From NCBI GenBank assembly GCA_021613375.1, contig CM038706.1:21022866-21086865 (forward strand): 64,000 nt of DNA, given 5' to 3'. The DNA comes from Megaleporinus macrocephalus (taxonomy: Eukaryota; Chordata; Actinopteri; Characiformes; Anostomidae). Made by a program: the position numbers and the translations under genes. A model generated the notes under the pieces. That model was not told where the DNA came from. It searched no databases and saw nothing but the letters and a program-made list of their open reading frames with translations. Shown piece after piece: positions 49,928 through 60,680 of this stretch (the first letter of the stretch is position 1; each line of letters begins with the position of its first letter).

Positions 49928-51447
49928 CTTTGTATGATTAGATTTATTCATTTATAGCCTTTTAGCATGTGACACCCAAATCAGCCACAACAAACCGATC
50001 CCACCTCCGCCATCTCGAAGGATGACCTCCTTGTCGTCCACCACCCAGCGGAAGCAGGGGAACTCTATGTAATCTCCAGAGGGGGTCTTCACTGTGATGT
50101 ACTTGCAATACCAATCATCATGCATCCAGTATTTCTTCTTTTCAATCTTTACGAGTTCAATGTCTCCAAGGTTTTCCCCCACGTTGACGTCATACGAGTC
50201 CACCTTGGATTAAAGAAGTGAGGTCAGCTGAGAAATCACAGGCTCAGGGAATCATCCAGACTACAGTAGCTTACTGCTGAAGAACTGGAAGCACTGTAGT
50301 AGTGACGGGCTCCCATAAGGCCTAGTAATAAAGCGTGCATATCTAACATACAGAAGGAAGAACAGACTATAATTTCACATGGAAAACAATAAAGTAGACA
50401 TACTGGTAGACAAGGTTTTTTATGTTTTATTCTTTTATTCTTTTAAATGTGCTTTATTTATGTACTTCATATATTATTCTAATATAGATCTATATTTTAA
50501 GTAATAGAACAGTGTTAAAATACCATTGTTTGTTTGTGCTTGTTTTGTTTTGTTTTGTGTATAAGAATACAACAGTAACTCCAAATCAGATCAAATGTAA
50601 ATTGTCATGAATAGGTTGCAGAAGTTTTCAGGATGTGGATGAGGTCTGTTGCAACATTTACTTTGCTGGCTTTGAACTTGAACATTTCTTCCTCTGTCTT
50701 AATCTGTTTGTGGCTCAATCTTTTCTCCACCCGCCTTTTTTATTGCACGTAAATGGGCCCATTAGTGTGCAAACACCTTTATCTTCTTAAACATCTATTT
50801 CTAAAATGCTTCTCGGTGGAACTTCTCTTTTTGTATGAAGCTTAACAGTATATGGAGGTTCTTTAACCACTATAAGCCTCAACCTAATTACATCACAAAG
50901 TTTATGATTCAATGATTAAATGGAAAACCCCAAGCAAACCGATATTGGCATGAAAATAGCATTTGAAGGTGTTAAACTTTAAAATGCCTCTCCAGAACTG
51001 CATATGTCAATTGCAAAAAAAAGATTCTTTAAGTAAACCCCCATTACAAGGGTCTTTAGGAAGCCAAAATTGGTTCTACACAGGGGTCATCAATCCAGCA
51101 CGGTGTAATAATTTAACTGCATACTAACTAAGCCTGGTAAGAGGCAGCTGAGCCAAATGAGTTTGAGGCAGGCAAATGACCACACTGTGCTTGAGTCTGG
51201 CCTCTCAGGACAGGAATCGATCACCTAAGACCCCTCCTTGATCATGAGTCCCCTTCTCGTTAACAATGAAAAGCTGTTGAGATATGAAGGGTCCTACCGC
51301 TCCTCTTTCGAAGTCGTTATATAGAGGCTTATCCAGCAGAGTTCTCTCACTGCAGCCCTCCGTCCCCACCAGGGTCAGGTAAATGTAGTCATCCGTACCA
51401 GCGAACCACTGGCTGCCCGTAGCGACGGTCACTGTGTAGCAAGGCAT
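38762..51447 (-). CDS. alox5: Arachidonate 5-lipoxygenase, complete coding region, 14 exons
   Basis: ALOX5 oxygenates arachidonate at C5 and dehydrates the product to leukotriene A4. In mammals it works at the nuclear membrane with FLAP (ALOX5AP). The 674 codons are colinear with the human enzyme. Exons: 51298-51447, 50005-50203, 49478-49559, 49035-49157, 47770-47876, 45067-45239, 44825-44971, 43519-43722, 43313-43399, 42422-42600, 41620-41741, 41035-41135, 39033-39203, 38762-38941. All have GT-AG borders, and several lengths (82, 107, 123, 147, 199) match the human exon lengths as I recall them. Residues 1-115 form the C2-like PLAT domain, with Trp in GSQWFAG, DDWY and FRW. The catalytic domain has iron ligands His368, His373, His551 and Asn555 plus the C-terminal carboxylate. 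The Phe178/Tyr182 'cork' and the ANGTGGGG and LGAVWAL active-site segments are kept. Odd points: C-terminal Val674, altered phosphosites. Fish may have several alox5 paralogues and I cannot say which this is. Confidence 0.97.
39797..40012. mobile_element. MITE-like element in an alox5 intron
   Basis: The ends catctccaaccttcctcctg and, inverted, aatggtctccagtccttctc are related to each other. They resemble the ends of the small element at 44152-44298, suggesting the same broad family. Confidence 0.4.
41765..41960. repeat. Dispersed repeat, copy 2 of 2, in an alox5 intron
   Basis: Second copy of the repeat at 38180-38400, beginning just upstream (minus-strand sense) of the alox5 exon at 41620-41741. 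Confidence 0.5.
44152..44298. mobile_element. 147-bp hAT-like MITE in an alox5 intron
   Basis: The ends are cagtggtgtttgactcc and, inverted, cagtggtctccaacc. The flanks gcttataa (44144-44151) and gcttatag (44299-44306) form an 8-base target duplication with one change. It has no coding capacity. It lies in the intron between exons 7 and 8. Confidence 0.65.
45550..45725. repeat. Dispersed palindromic repeat, copy B (partial)
   Basis: It contains accaccaccacatcagtgta, actgcagcatggaga and aataatacctgctctgtagt, matching copies A, C and D. Only one half is present, in an alox5 intron. Confidence 0.6.
46602..47313. mobile_element. Non-autonomous hAT-type element with perfect 8-bp target duplication
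   Basis: Left end cagaggtgtccagtaactaa; right end, inverted, caaaggtgtcagaagtattc. The flanking 8-mers are identical: ctattagg at 46594-46601 and at 47314-47321. The interior carries diverged pieces such as ttactggagtaa and no transposase. It is the best-preserved insertion signature in the window and lies in the alox5 intron between exons 5 and 6. Confidence 0.75.
49478..51447 (-). CDS. alox5: alox5 exons 1-3: C2-like PLAT domain
   Basis: Exon 1 (51298-51447) opens [20 protein letters not shown]. Exon 2 (50005-50203) continues with [12 protein letters not shown] and [19 protein letters not shown]. Exon 3 (49478-49559, 82 bp) reads [20 protein letters not shown] and falls in an in-frame position although it is too short to stand out as an ORF. 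This domain binds Ca2+ and membranes in human 5-LOX; the three membrane-contacting tryptophans are conserved. Confidence 0.95.
49846..49920. repeat. (TA)n microsatellite in an alox5 intron
   Basis: About 35 uninterrupted TA units lie about 85 bases from exon 2 on its donor side. Confidence 0.95.
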
Positions 51448-54429
51448 CCTTCTCTTACAAAAGCACAGGGATCTGCTTCTCCACTGCTAACCTCTGCAGC
51501 CTTTTGCAGAATGCATTTCCCCTTTTCAGTTGCACACACATAAATGTGCATGCACACACGTACACACATACACACACCAGCACCCATCCCTGATCTCTCC
51601 AGATACAACATGCAAATGCATGAAGATGATGCTGATTCTCAGTAAACCATGCTTCACCATTACTCAAATGAGCTTCACGTTCTGTAGCTGTATACAGTGA
51701 GAGGCATTTCTAGGTCAGCTGGTTCTACACAATACATAAATACATAGGCTTCATGATACACTGCATCTCAAGCATGTTTGGTGAGAACACCTTGGAATCA
51801 TTCAAAGTAATCTGACGCAAAGCAGTCGACCACACTATCAGTTGAGGTTCGGCTGAAAAAACCAGATAAGGTTGCAGACTAAATGTGAAAAAGGAAACTA
51901 TTTGCGTTGCTACCTTTTCTTGTTATTAGGCCGCCTGAAGAACTGATCATAAGAGGTGGCATGATCTGCAAGCTAGTCATCGATCACACGGTTTACAGCG
52001 TGGAGTGATTAGGGCTACATGAGGACGGGCTATGTCTGAAATGTTTGATGTGCAAAGGACACATAGCGTTACTCATTACTTTTGTACGGCTCGGAAAAAA
52101 GCTGTGCATAACATGAACCACAAGCAGTTTTTTTGGTGTACAACATATTTACCAGTCAAATAAGCCACTATGTGATGCAGCAGGACTATACAAAGCTGGG
52201 GTGAGGAATGCAAATAAGTGCGACTGTGTGCCTTCACGGTTGGGAATAATTTATCTAGAACAGTGCTTTTCAGCTCCACTCCTGGAGAACCAACTACCAA
52301 TATCAGTGTTCTTCTCTAACACACCCACTCAGAAAGAGCCTGCTGATCATCTGATTGTTATGTTTAGGTTTGTGTCACAGGGAGCGACAAAAGAAATCAC
52401 ACATCATGCAGGAACACTTGTTATAACTTCTGGGACACCAGTTTAGAGTAGCCTATAAGCTTGATTGCTGAGGATATCCCAGTACAGACATTCGTGGAGG
52501 ACATCTCTTATAGGCCTTCCTCCATGTTCCATCTGGCCCATGTGATCCGCCTGGCCAAGTCGTTATCTCCTGGGCTTGGGCTGCTTCCTTGGGGGTTCCT
52601 GCCGTAAATGACTTGACTCACTAAACCACTTCTCCTGACCTCTGTAGCATTCATTGTGCCCATCTGTATAAACAGGCTTTTAACAGACGCCATAGTATAT
52701 TAGGAATATTTAGAACACCCTACAACCATGTTATGAGAAATGCAGGACAGTAGAAGTGGATGGACTGATACTGAAGTATCATGGCTGTGATGTTGTTTGC
52801 TGTTATAGAGTAAATACAGGAGAGGCCAAGAATCCACTGCTGAGGTAACTTCTCCTAACTAACATTTCTAGATTCTCAGTTAAGTAAACGACATAGAAAC
52901 CAGAAAATGCCTGATGGGATGAGTCCAAGCTAATAGGCAAAATAAGTAATTAAACAAATTATACAAATAAAAAAAATCATATTGTTTACTGAACTGAAAG
53001 CCCTGATGTTGGACTGAATTAAGTTACTTTCTTACAATCAGTTGTTTTTATTCACTCAAGCAAGTCCTTTGTACCGTCTGATTGAAAATTCAAGCATACT
53101 TATTTCTGTGAGATAAACAAACTGAAAAAGATAAGGTGTAGTTTTTACACTGACCTGCTGACAGTCATTTTGTAAAGCCCACCCATTCACCACCTATGTC
53201 CTCTTCCCTCTCCATCTATTCAGTTTATCAGCAGGTTCTCCTATTGTAAGAAAAACCAAGGTGTGCATTCCTGATGTATAGAAACAGTTGAACAGTTTAA
53301 ATGGCCGACTCTACGTAAATCACCCAGTAATGGTTTAAATGAACACCTTCATAGGGATGTCTGCAGTACCAGTGAACTGCAGCAGACTCCTGCACAAAGC
53401 TAGCTAGATGAGGCTGAATGTGGTTTCTTATTTAAACTTTATATTCCTCCTTAAACTGACTGAAACACGTTTGCTCATCACAGAGAAATTAATACATCAA
53501 AAGTGCTTATCCTTATCGTATATTGCTTTTATGCTTCGTCATGCTATCCAGTGTAAGAATAAGATGGGCTCCCTCTTTTAAACCTTGGTTTCATCCCGAG
53601 GGTTGTCCCTCTTGCTCTGAGAGAGTTTTTCTTAGCCACTGTCGTTCTTGACTTGCTCACTGGGGTCTTGGACCCAGATTTCCCGAAAATCTGCTTCTTG
53701 TAAAAGGTGTGTAAAAGGTGCGATATAAATAAATCATAACTTGATTTTACTTGATTACTTTGTAGCAACATCTCAATATGAACTATATGCTATACAAAGA
53801 AATATTGCATACCTGAACAACATGGTTTAATGAAATAGGTGAATAAGTAAAATGAAGGTATGTAATCATAAGTAGAATAAATAAATACTTTGGAAGAGCA
53901 GTTACAGCCTTCTTTTAATGCTTATATCTCTTAAGGCTCATGTACATTTAAGTTATGAATTACTGGGGGAGTGACTTTGATCTCACTGGAGGTGTCAAAC
54001 TATTGCAGAGGCATGAGAACCATGACTGAACAGAAAAGTAGTACGTATATTACTGTTACAGAAACATATCAGTCATCCCTGATGACGTAGGGAAGACGGG
54101 GGTGGGGGTTTCCAGTGAAATATTTCTGAGTAATGTTTTTTAATTATTAATGTATTATTTTGACACAGAGAAGCTCATAACCACAAATATCCTATTTAGG
54201 CTCACAGTGCGTTACAACTGCTGTACAACAGTGTATTTCAGGAGCCTGGGCCAGGATGACACACAGTTTTAAATGGAGATTTTCCATTAAAAAGAAAATA
54301 TATGCCTAGTCTATGACGAGTCCTAGAATACAGGAAAAGTGTTTTATACTATTAGCATTTGGGATGTGTTACATTGATAAAGTGCTGGTTATTCAAAAAG
54401 AAAGAAATCTTATGGTGAACACTTTGAAT
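51448..54429. other. alox5 upstream region
   Basis: Immediate 5' flank of alox5. I see no CpG island and no obvious TATA box near the start codon. Short TG-rich stretches occur at about 51530-51575. Repeat fragments include a possible MITE end at 52261 (cagtgcttttcagctcc, not matched to a clear partner) and the fish repeat at 53555-53735. Confidence 0.4.
53555..53735. repeat. Fish interspersed repeat fragment
   Basis: It carries the series gggctccctc, ccttggtttc, gagagagtttttcttagcc, actgtcg, cttgctcactgggg and a final aaaaggtgcgatataaat. This is a pattern I recognise as a common teleost interspersed repeat (retroelement 3' end or SINE-like). Confidence 0.5.
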
Positions 54430-54661
<232 letters not shown>

Positions 54662-54685
54662 AACCCAATATACTGAAAAACCCAC

Positions 54686-56040
54686 AATACCTGGGGGTCC
54701 TGACCTAGATGAGCAGGGTAAAAGGGTTCTAACAAAGTATGTAGAGAAACATATGTACTACCATCTGTAATCTGATGTGACACTAATGTGGTGGTGGTGT
54801 GTTAAAGCGTGTTGTGCTGGTATGAGTGGATCAGATACAGCAGTACTGCTGGAGTTTTGGACCACCTCACTGCTGGACTGACAATAGTCCACTAATGAAA
54901 ACTATCCAGCCAGCAGAATCCTGTGAGCGTCTTCTTGTGACCACTGGTAAAGGTGTAAAGCAGAGGTCACTAATAGGCGGGCTGCTGTCCGGCTCGAACC
55001 CAGACGTTGTCCAATGCGTTGACCCAAACCGATAAACTATTGAGAAGGACAGTGTTTATTTTAAGCGGCAGAACTTTTCTTGTCTTTACGGTATACAGGT
55101 TTTGCCACTCAAGAAACTCACAGACCACTCACGTGCATTGAAAGATCATCAAAGGAGCTCCGCAGCCAATCAGATCTGTGCAGATTCTGGAGTGCAGCAC
55201 ACACACAGGCAAGGTACAAAGCGAGAAGCAGCGAGTCGGAGAATAAAGCGAGTCGGAGAAAAGCTCATTCAGACGGTGTGCTCTAAAAAAAACAAAGTCT
55301 ATAGCGAGAACAGACTTTTCAATCAGGAATGGGCCGAGACATAGAGGTTTATTCTTCCCACAGGCATTTCTAAACCAACAAGGTGTGAAACTGAGTTAAC
55401 AAGAACACTCGCTTTATTTACTCTTTCTATAAATAAGCACTTTATGATGCACTTTTTTGAAACACATTCTGTTTTTTTTTAATGCAGCCCTTGTTTGTAC
55501 CTGAAGTGAGGATAAAAAAACATTTATTTAAAGTTTTATAAATAGTTCATTCGGTTCAGCATTTGAAATGGTATTTATAATTTGTCTTGTCTTTCAGTTG
55601 TTGATGAAATAAAATGCTGATAGAACTACTAGGCTACTTCAGGATACAGGATATGGAACTGAATCATAACAAAGTTAGAAATGATGACGGTCTGGACTTT
55701 GGCCTGAAGAACTTGCCTCTAACTGGACCTCACTGGATTCTAATTAAATACCCTTGGTCTAAAGGATGACCAGCTGGGCAGCAACACAACTATTATCTCT
55801 GTCTTTACATCTACAAGGTAGACCAACATGGTAAGAGTATCTATTAGAGTGGACAGTGAGTGGACATAGTGTTTAACAACTCCAGCAGCTGCTGCTGTGT
55901 CTGATCCACACATACCAGCACAACACCCCAACACCACATCAGTGTCACTGCAGTGCTGAGAATGACCCACTACCCAAATAAAACCTGCTCTGTGGGGGGC
56001 TTGATCATTAAAGAACAGGATGTGTTTTTTAAACCTAATA
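54686..56040. repeat. Dispersed palindromic repeat, copy C, split by a hAT element
   Basis: Left part 54686-54960, right part 55757-56040. Segments near 54787-54890 are the reverse complement of segments near 55850-55965 (tggtatgagtggatcagata versus ctgatccacacatacc), so the family is a long, imperfect palindrome. The hAT element at 54961-55756 sits between the arms. Confidence 0.65.
54961..55756. mobile_element. Non-autonomous hAT-type element, copy 2 (inverted relative to copy 1)
   Basis: It starts cagaggtcactaatagg and ends, inverted, caagggtatttaattagaat, matching both ends of copy 1 at 1992-2737. The target duplication is gtgtaaag (54953-54960) and gtctaaag (55757-55764), with one mismatch. 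Internal pieces are shared (for example aagcggcagaacttttcttg versus its copy-1 counterpart near 2610). Confidence 0.65.
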
Positions 56041-57069
56041 AGATGTTGAGTTGGTGAGCTGTGTTGTAACACCTAATTACAACTCACATTTCCTTTGATA
56101 CTCAGAAGTTCTAGTATTCAGCTTCCTGTTCTTCAATATCTTTCACAAATACAGATAATTCTGATCCTCTGATCAGTGCAGCTGAGCGAAGAGCACAATG
56201 ATCACTAGAGCAGCACTTTATAGAATTCAGAATGTCTTTTACAGCAAGACTCCAGCACAGTTTGGTGGTTCTCCAACTCAAGCACACCCTGAACATAACA
56301 GACTAACAGACAGTTAAACTCTGCTGGACACAGCCCCCCAGGACCCTCTGCTTTAGTGTAAGGTTCATGTAAATGTCATCTATTAATGTCAAACAGATAC
56401 AAAAGAGCACCTTTAGGTGTAAAAGGTCTGCAAAAGGTGATTGGTAAAACCTTGCATTCACTCTGGCCTATTTGTGGAGGAGAACTTCTAAAGAATGTAA
56501 CTATGAATGTAACTGTATTATATTACTAAATATAATCTACATTTATAAAATCTAAATTTTATAGTCTACAGCTACAGTCTTCATTCTTTTCCAAAGACTT
56601 GTTTTTAATTTGTGAAAGAATGTCCACACTAGTAGAAGTTACATTCTCTGTTTCTCAATATCCAAATAATCCAAAACACATTCAGAGATGTCGAGATCTG
56701 AGAACACAAGCAGCTTCATTTTCTTCTCGTCTTTCTTTCTTGGTTACAGTTTATTGGGGCTTGTTTTTCTTCTTTCTCTCAAATATGAAAGCTTATCTGC
56801 TTATCTGATGGTAACAGTCTGGTGGTCTTCAGGTCATCTACAGTAGTTAAGAGTCTCATTTTGTAAGTTTCTTTTAATAATTTTAAACTTTTACTTTGTT
56901 TTTAAAAGTTTTACTTTGACTTCTCCTTTCCTTACGGTAATAATAGCTGATTTGACTGGAAATTGAGTAAATGCAAGGTGGTCTCTGACTTTTGCTTATT
57001 TTTAATGCTTATTTCTTAAGACATGTTTTATAATACTACTATCAATCCATTAATTTCCATTAACTTATG

Positions 57070-57305
57070 CTAGTCAAGGTTGTGGGGGGCTGGACTCAAT
57101 CCCAGCGTCATCGGATGAAGGCGGGAAACACCATGGACAGGTCGCCATGGTGTCCAACACACACTCACACCTACGGGCAATTTAGAGTGACCGATCAACC
57201 TAACATGCTTGTGTTTGGACTGTAAGAGGAAACCGGAGTAACCGGAGAACATGCACAGGGAGAACATACACACTCCACACAGAACGACCAGGACTGGGAA
57301 TCAAA
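57070..57305. repeat. Teleost interspersed repeat fragment
   Basis: It holds cacacctacgggcaatttag, gaggaaaccgg, ggagaacatg and ctccacacagaa in the usual order of a very common fish repeat, probably the 3' end of a retroelement. No open frame. Confidence 0.6.
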
Positions 57306-57639
57306 CTGATGATTACTGATAAACTAAAAATACATAATACAAAACTAGTAACTAAAATAAAAACTACTATAAAACTTCCTATCATCTTTGTTTACTGTTT
57401 TATTTTAAAATTGAATTTATTTAAAAATGAAAGTATGTTACATGTCATAGTGAAACTTTTCATCTGTGTGAGAAAGACACCCATGACACCACTGAATGAA
57501 CATCACTTTATCTTTTTATCTTCATCAGAAACCTTTGACCCAGGGCCTAATCAGGTTTCATTAGATGCGCAGGGTCTGATAAGGGGGCTCAGTGCTACGT
57601 CTGGCCTGGGCTGTGTTTCCTGACTGTTCACACTGTTAG

Positions 57640-58228
57640 ACCCGCCTACCTCGTGGGTCCACCTTGTAGATATGAAGACAGAGAAGGCGGTCCCATCTGT
57701 TGCTGAACAGTTGATGCTCTTATCTATTTTCTAGTCCTTCCTCAGTGGTCAGAGGACGCTGCCCACAGAACACTTTCACAGTTCTCAGTCCAGCAGTGAC
57801 AGTGAGGTGTTTAAAACCCCAGCAGCACTGCTGTGTTGGATCTGTAATTTATTCAGTGGCGATGCTGTAAGGGTGACTGAAGGATTCTCTGCTTGACTTT
57901 GTCTTGATTGCAAATATATATGTTTATTGCACAGGAAGACAGGAAACAGCATCAATTAGATATTTGTTTCAGTGTCTGGAGAGACCTCAAGGCATTGAGA
58001 GGATGATCTAAAATCTCCAGCTCAAAGTCTGCTGCTTTTATACCCTGGTAGTTTTATAGACATGACACATGGTACAGATTATTTTTGTCATATGGATATA
58101 AAAAGAAGAAGGAAGCTAGGGGCCCATCTCATATGATACCTTAACCTTTGATCTAGGTCTATTCCTAAAAACCATTCTACATATGGGAGCTTAACCTTTG
58201 GCCTGGGCCTCTTCCTCACATCCAATCC

Positions 58229-58275
<47 letters not shown>

Positions 58276-58660
58276 ATTTTATTTAATAGGCGCCTTTCTG
58301 TCACTCAAGGACACCTTACAAAAATACATAATAGCAAACAATAATAATATAATAAAACAAGAATATACAACATTAAAAAAGTTCAATCAAATCAAATCCA
58401 TTTCCATTCCAATACACCTCAGGTCCACTCATACCAGCACAACACACACACTGTCAGTGTTACTGCAGTGCTGAGAATAATCCACCACCAAAATAACACC
58501 TTCTCTGTGGGGGTCCTGGCCCTTGAAGAACAGAGTAACAAAGTATGCTGAGAAAGAGATGGACTACAGTTTGTAAAAGTGGAGCTGATAATAGGGAAAA
58601 CAAGTGTAGATACAAGGTCTTACTTATAAAGTGTTTGGTGAATGTAGATAATTGACATAC
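57640..58660. repeat. Dispersed palindromic repeat, copy D, interrupted at about 57,860-58,420
   Basis: Left part ends ...agcagcactgctgtgttgga (57.84 kb). The expected continuation resumes at ccactcataccagcacaaca (58,424). Between them lie about 560 bases of other sequence, including (TAA)n and a fragment reading attttatttaataggcgcct, a known kind of fish repeat. Confidence 0.55.
58228..58275. repeat. (TAA)n microsatellite
   Basis: About 15 TAA units inside the insert that splits repeat copy D. Confidence 0.9.
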
Positions 58661-59070
58661 ACTACTCACAAAAAGTTAGGGATATTTGGCTTTCGGTGGA
58701 AATTCATGGAAAACGTAAAAAGTTCACGCTACGGTGATATTACATCATGAAATCAGGGCATTTAAGTGGAAGCATGCAATGGTGATATCCTCATCTCAAA
58801 CAATTTATTGAAACAAAAGCCAACAACGATGGTGGGCATACTCTGACAAACAATGTCAATGTCTCAATAACTAGTCACGTGCCCTTGAACATCAATTACA
58901 GCTTGACAACGACATCTCATGCTATTCACAAGTCGACTTATTGTCTGCTGAGGCATGGCATCCCACTCTTCTTAAAGGGCCGCCCTCAGGTCATTGAGGT
59001 TCTGGGGTACAGAGTTATGAGTCTTTCCATGGCGAAAGACTATGGGATTCAGGTCTGGAGAAAGTGCAGG

Positions 59071-59656
59071 TCACTCCATTAGAGCTACCCCAGTCTGCAG
59101 CTGCCGTTCCCAAATGATATGACCTCGATGAGCTGGAGCATTGTCGTCCATGAAGATGAAATTAGGCCTGTGTTGTTTATGCAGAGGCACAATGACTGGA
59201 CTAATGATGTTATTCATGTAGTATGGGCTTGTCACTGTACCATTCACTGAGTGTAGGGCAGTTCTGTATTGACTAGACACACCTGCCCACACTGTAACAC
59301 CACCACCTCCACCATTATCTCAACCACCACCACCTCCATCAAAGGCTCGTCTTATGCTGTCCTTGACATCTCCAACATCGTTGGCGGCCATCATTTCTGC
59401 TCAGCGTGAATCGACTTCCAATAGGGAACAGCACTGAGGGCTACTAGTCCCTCGTCCAGCGTAGATGCTCCCTGGCCCACCTGTGCCTGGTTGAGTGGTC
59501 AGACCACGCTGATGTAAAGAGTTTTGAATGGTCTGATGTGACAGTTGGGTGACTCTCAGTTCCCTTAAATGTGCCTGGAGTTACGTGGCACTCATCGCCT
59601 GGTTCTGCAAGAACATCCTGTTTGAAGCCTCGTAGTGGTGAGGTAGTGTTGATCAA
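59071..59656 (-). pseudogene. Tc1-like transposase remnant
   Basis: Frames at 59444-59656 and 59071-59292 contain the helix-turn-helix-proximal end (for example HRWAREHLRWTRD) and the catalytic core of a Tc1 transposase. Stops and frame changes separate them. It has the usual domain order, but the N-terminal DNA-binding part is displaced by the LINE insert. Confidence 0.8.
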
Positions 59657-60365
59657 TCACTGTCTGGTACGGCAGCTGCACCACCTGCGACCGCAAGGCC
59701 CTAAAAGGAGTGGTGAGGACAGCAGAATACATCATAGGCAACAAACTACCAGCCTTACAGGACATCTACCAGTCCCGCTGCCTGAGGAAAATCCAGAAGA
59801 TCAGGTTAGACAGAGGTCACCCAGCACACAGCCTGTTCACTGTACTGCCATCAGGCAGGAGATTCTGCAGCATCCAGGCCAGAACAACCCGGCTACTGAA
59901 CAGCTTCTACCCACAGGCTGTCAGGCTTCTGAACAACCTATGAGGCTGAGAGACCCCAATACCGTTCACTCTGCCCCTGCTATATTGCTATATTACATTA
60001 TGTTACACTTTTATATTATTTATTCTGATATCGCTGCTTTGAACAATATCACTAAGTCACTTTAAATAGATTTATCCTCTTAGATAACCTGCCTATACAA
60101 AAGTTTCTACAGATGTCCACCTGTATGTCTTATGTATATATCTTGTGTATGTTTTGTATAGTCCTTTATATATTTCAGTTATAACTATATGTATATTTTT
60201 AGCTTATTTTTACTTTAATATTGTCTATTTATTGTATGTTTGCACTGTTTTACATATAATGCTGCCCTGCTGTAGAGTTATATCTGAGCCTCACCCCAAG
60301 CATTTCAATGCATGTTATGTCCTGACATGATGTGCAAATGACAACTTGAAACTTGAAACTTGAAT
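59650..60365 (+). mobile_element. 5'-truncated L2-like LINE 3' end, nested in the Tc1 element
   Basis: The plus-strand frame reads CTTCDRKALKGVV, then KLPALQDIYQSRCLRKI, LPSGRRFCSIQARTTRL and SFYPQAVRLLNNL before a stop at 59943. This is the C-terminal end of a fish L2/CR1-type LINE reverse-transcriptase protein. The 3' end has short tandem gaaacttgaaacttgaa repeats, typical of this clade, in place of poly-A. Orientation is opposite to the Tc1 transposase. Confidence 0.75.
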
Positions 60366-60680
60366 CAGTCGTTAGGTGTCATTTTGATCTCATGACATCA
60401 AAATGTGAACAGCATGATGAGCTTAATGATGTTTAAATACCAATTCTAACTGAAGCAGGAAACATACTGGTCGATTCATGGATCAAACGGCTGTTAGGTT
60501 CCTTGTTAGAAAACAGCAAGTTATGCAAAAAGTACTGAAACACTGAACAGTTGGACATGTGTGTTTAAAAGGTTAGAGAAGGTCACAGTAAGTTCAGCTG
60601 TAAAGGTTAGAGTGAATTCTAAGTTCTTTATGAAATTTCCCCCCAAAGCCAAATACCCCTAACCTTTTGTGAGTAGTGTA

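Larger units (their letters stand above)
58670..60678 (-). mobile_element. Tc1/mariner-type transposon, broken, containing a nested LINE fragment
   Basis: Terminal inverted repeats cactactcacaaaa(a/g)gttagg at both ends are flanked by TA (58668-58669 and 60679-60680), the Tc1 target. The minus strand carries transposase pieces: VTSPYYMNN, then FIFMDDNAPAHRGHI (second catalytic Asp, near 59,150) and WPALSPDLNPIV (near 59,060). In the last, the expected catalytic Glu of the DD34E triad is Val. Frames are shifted between pieces, and a LINE fragment at about 59650-60365 splits the N-terminal half. It is inactive. Confidence 0.85.

Noticed and set aside
52261..52445. Possible MITE starting cagtgcttttcagctcc
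   Set aside because: The matching inverted end and target duplication could not be read with confidence.
59710..59943. 77-codon frame that could be called a host gene
   Set aside because: It is the C-terminal end of an L2-like LINE protein nested in a Tc1 element.
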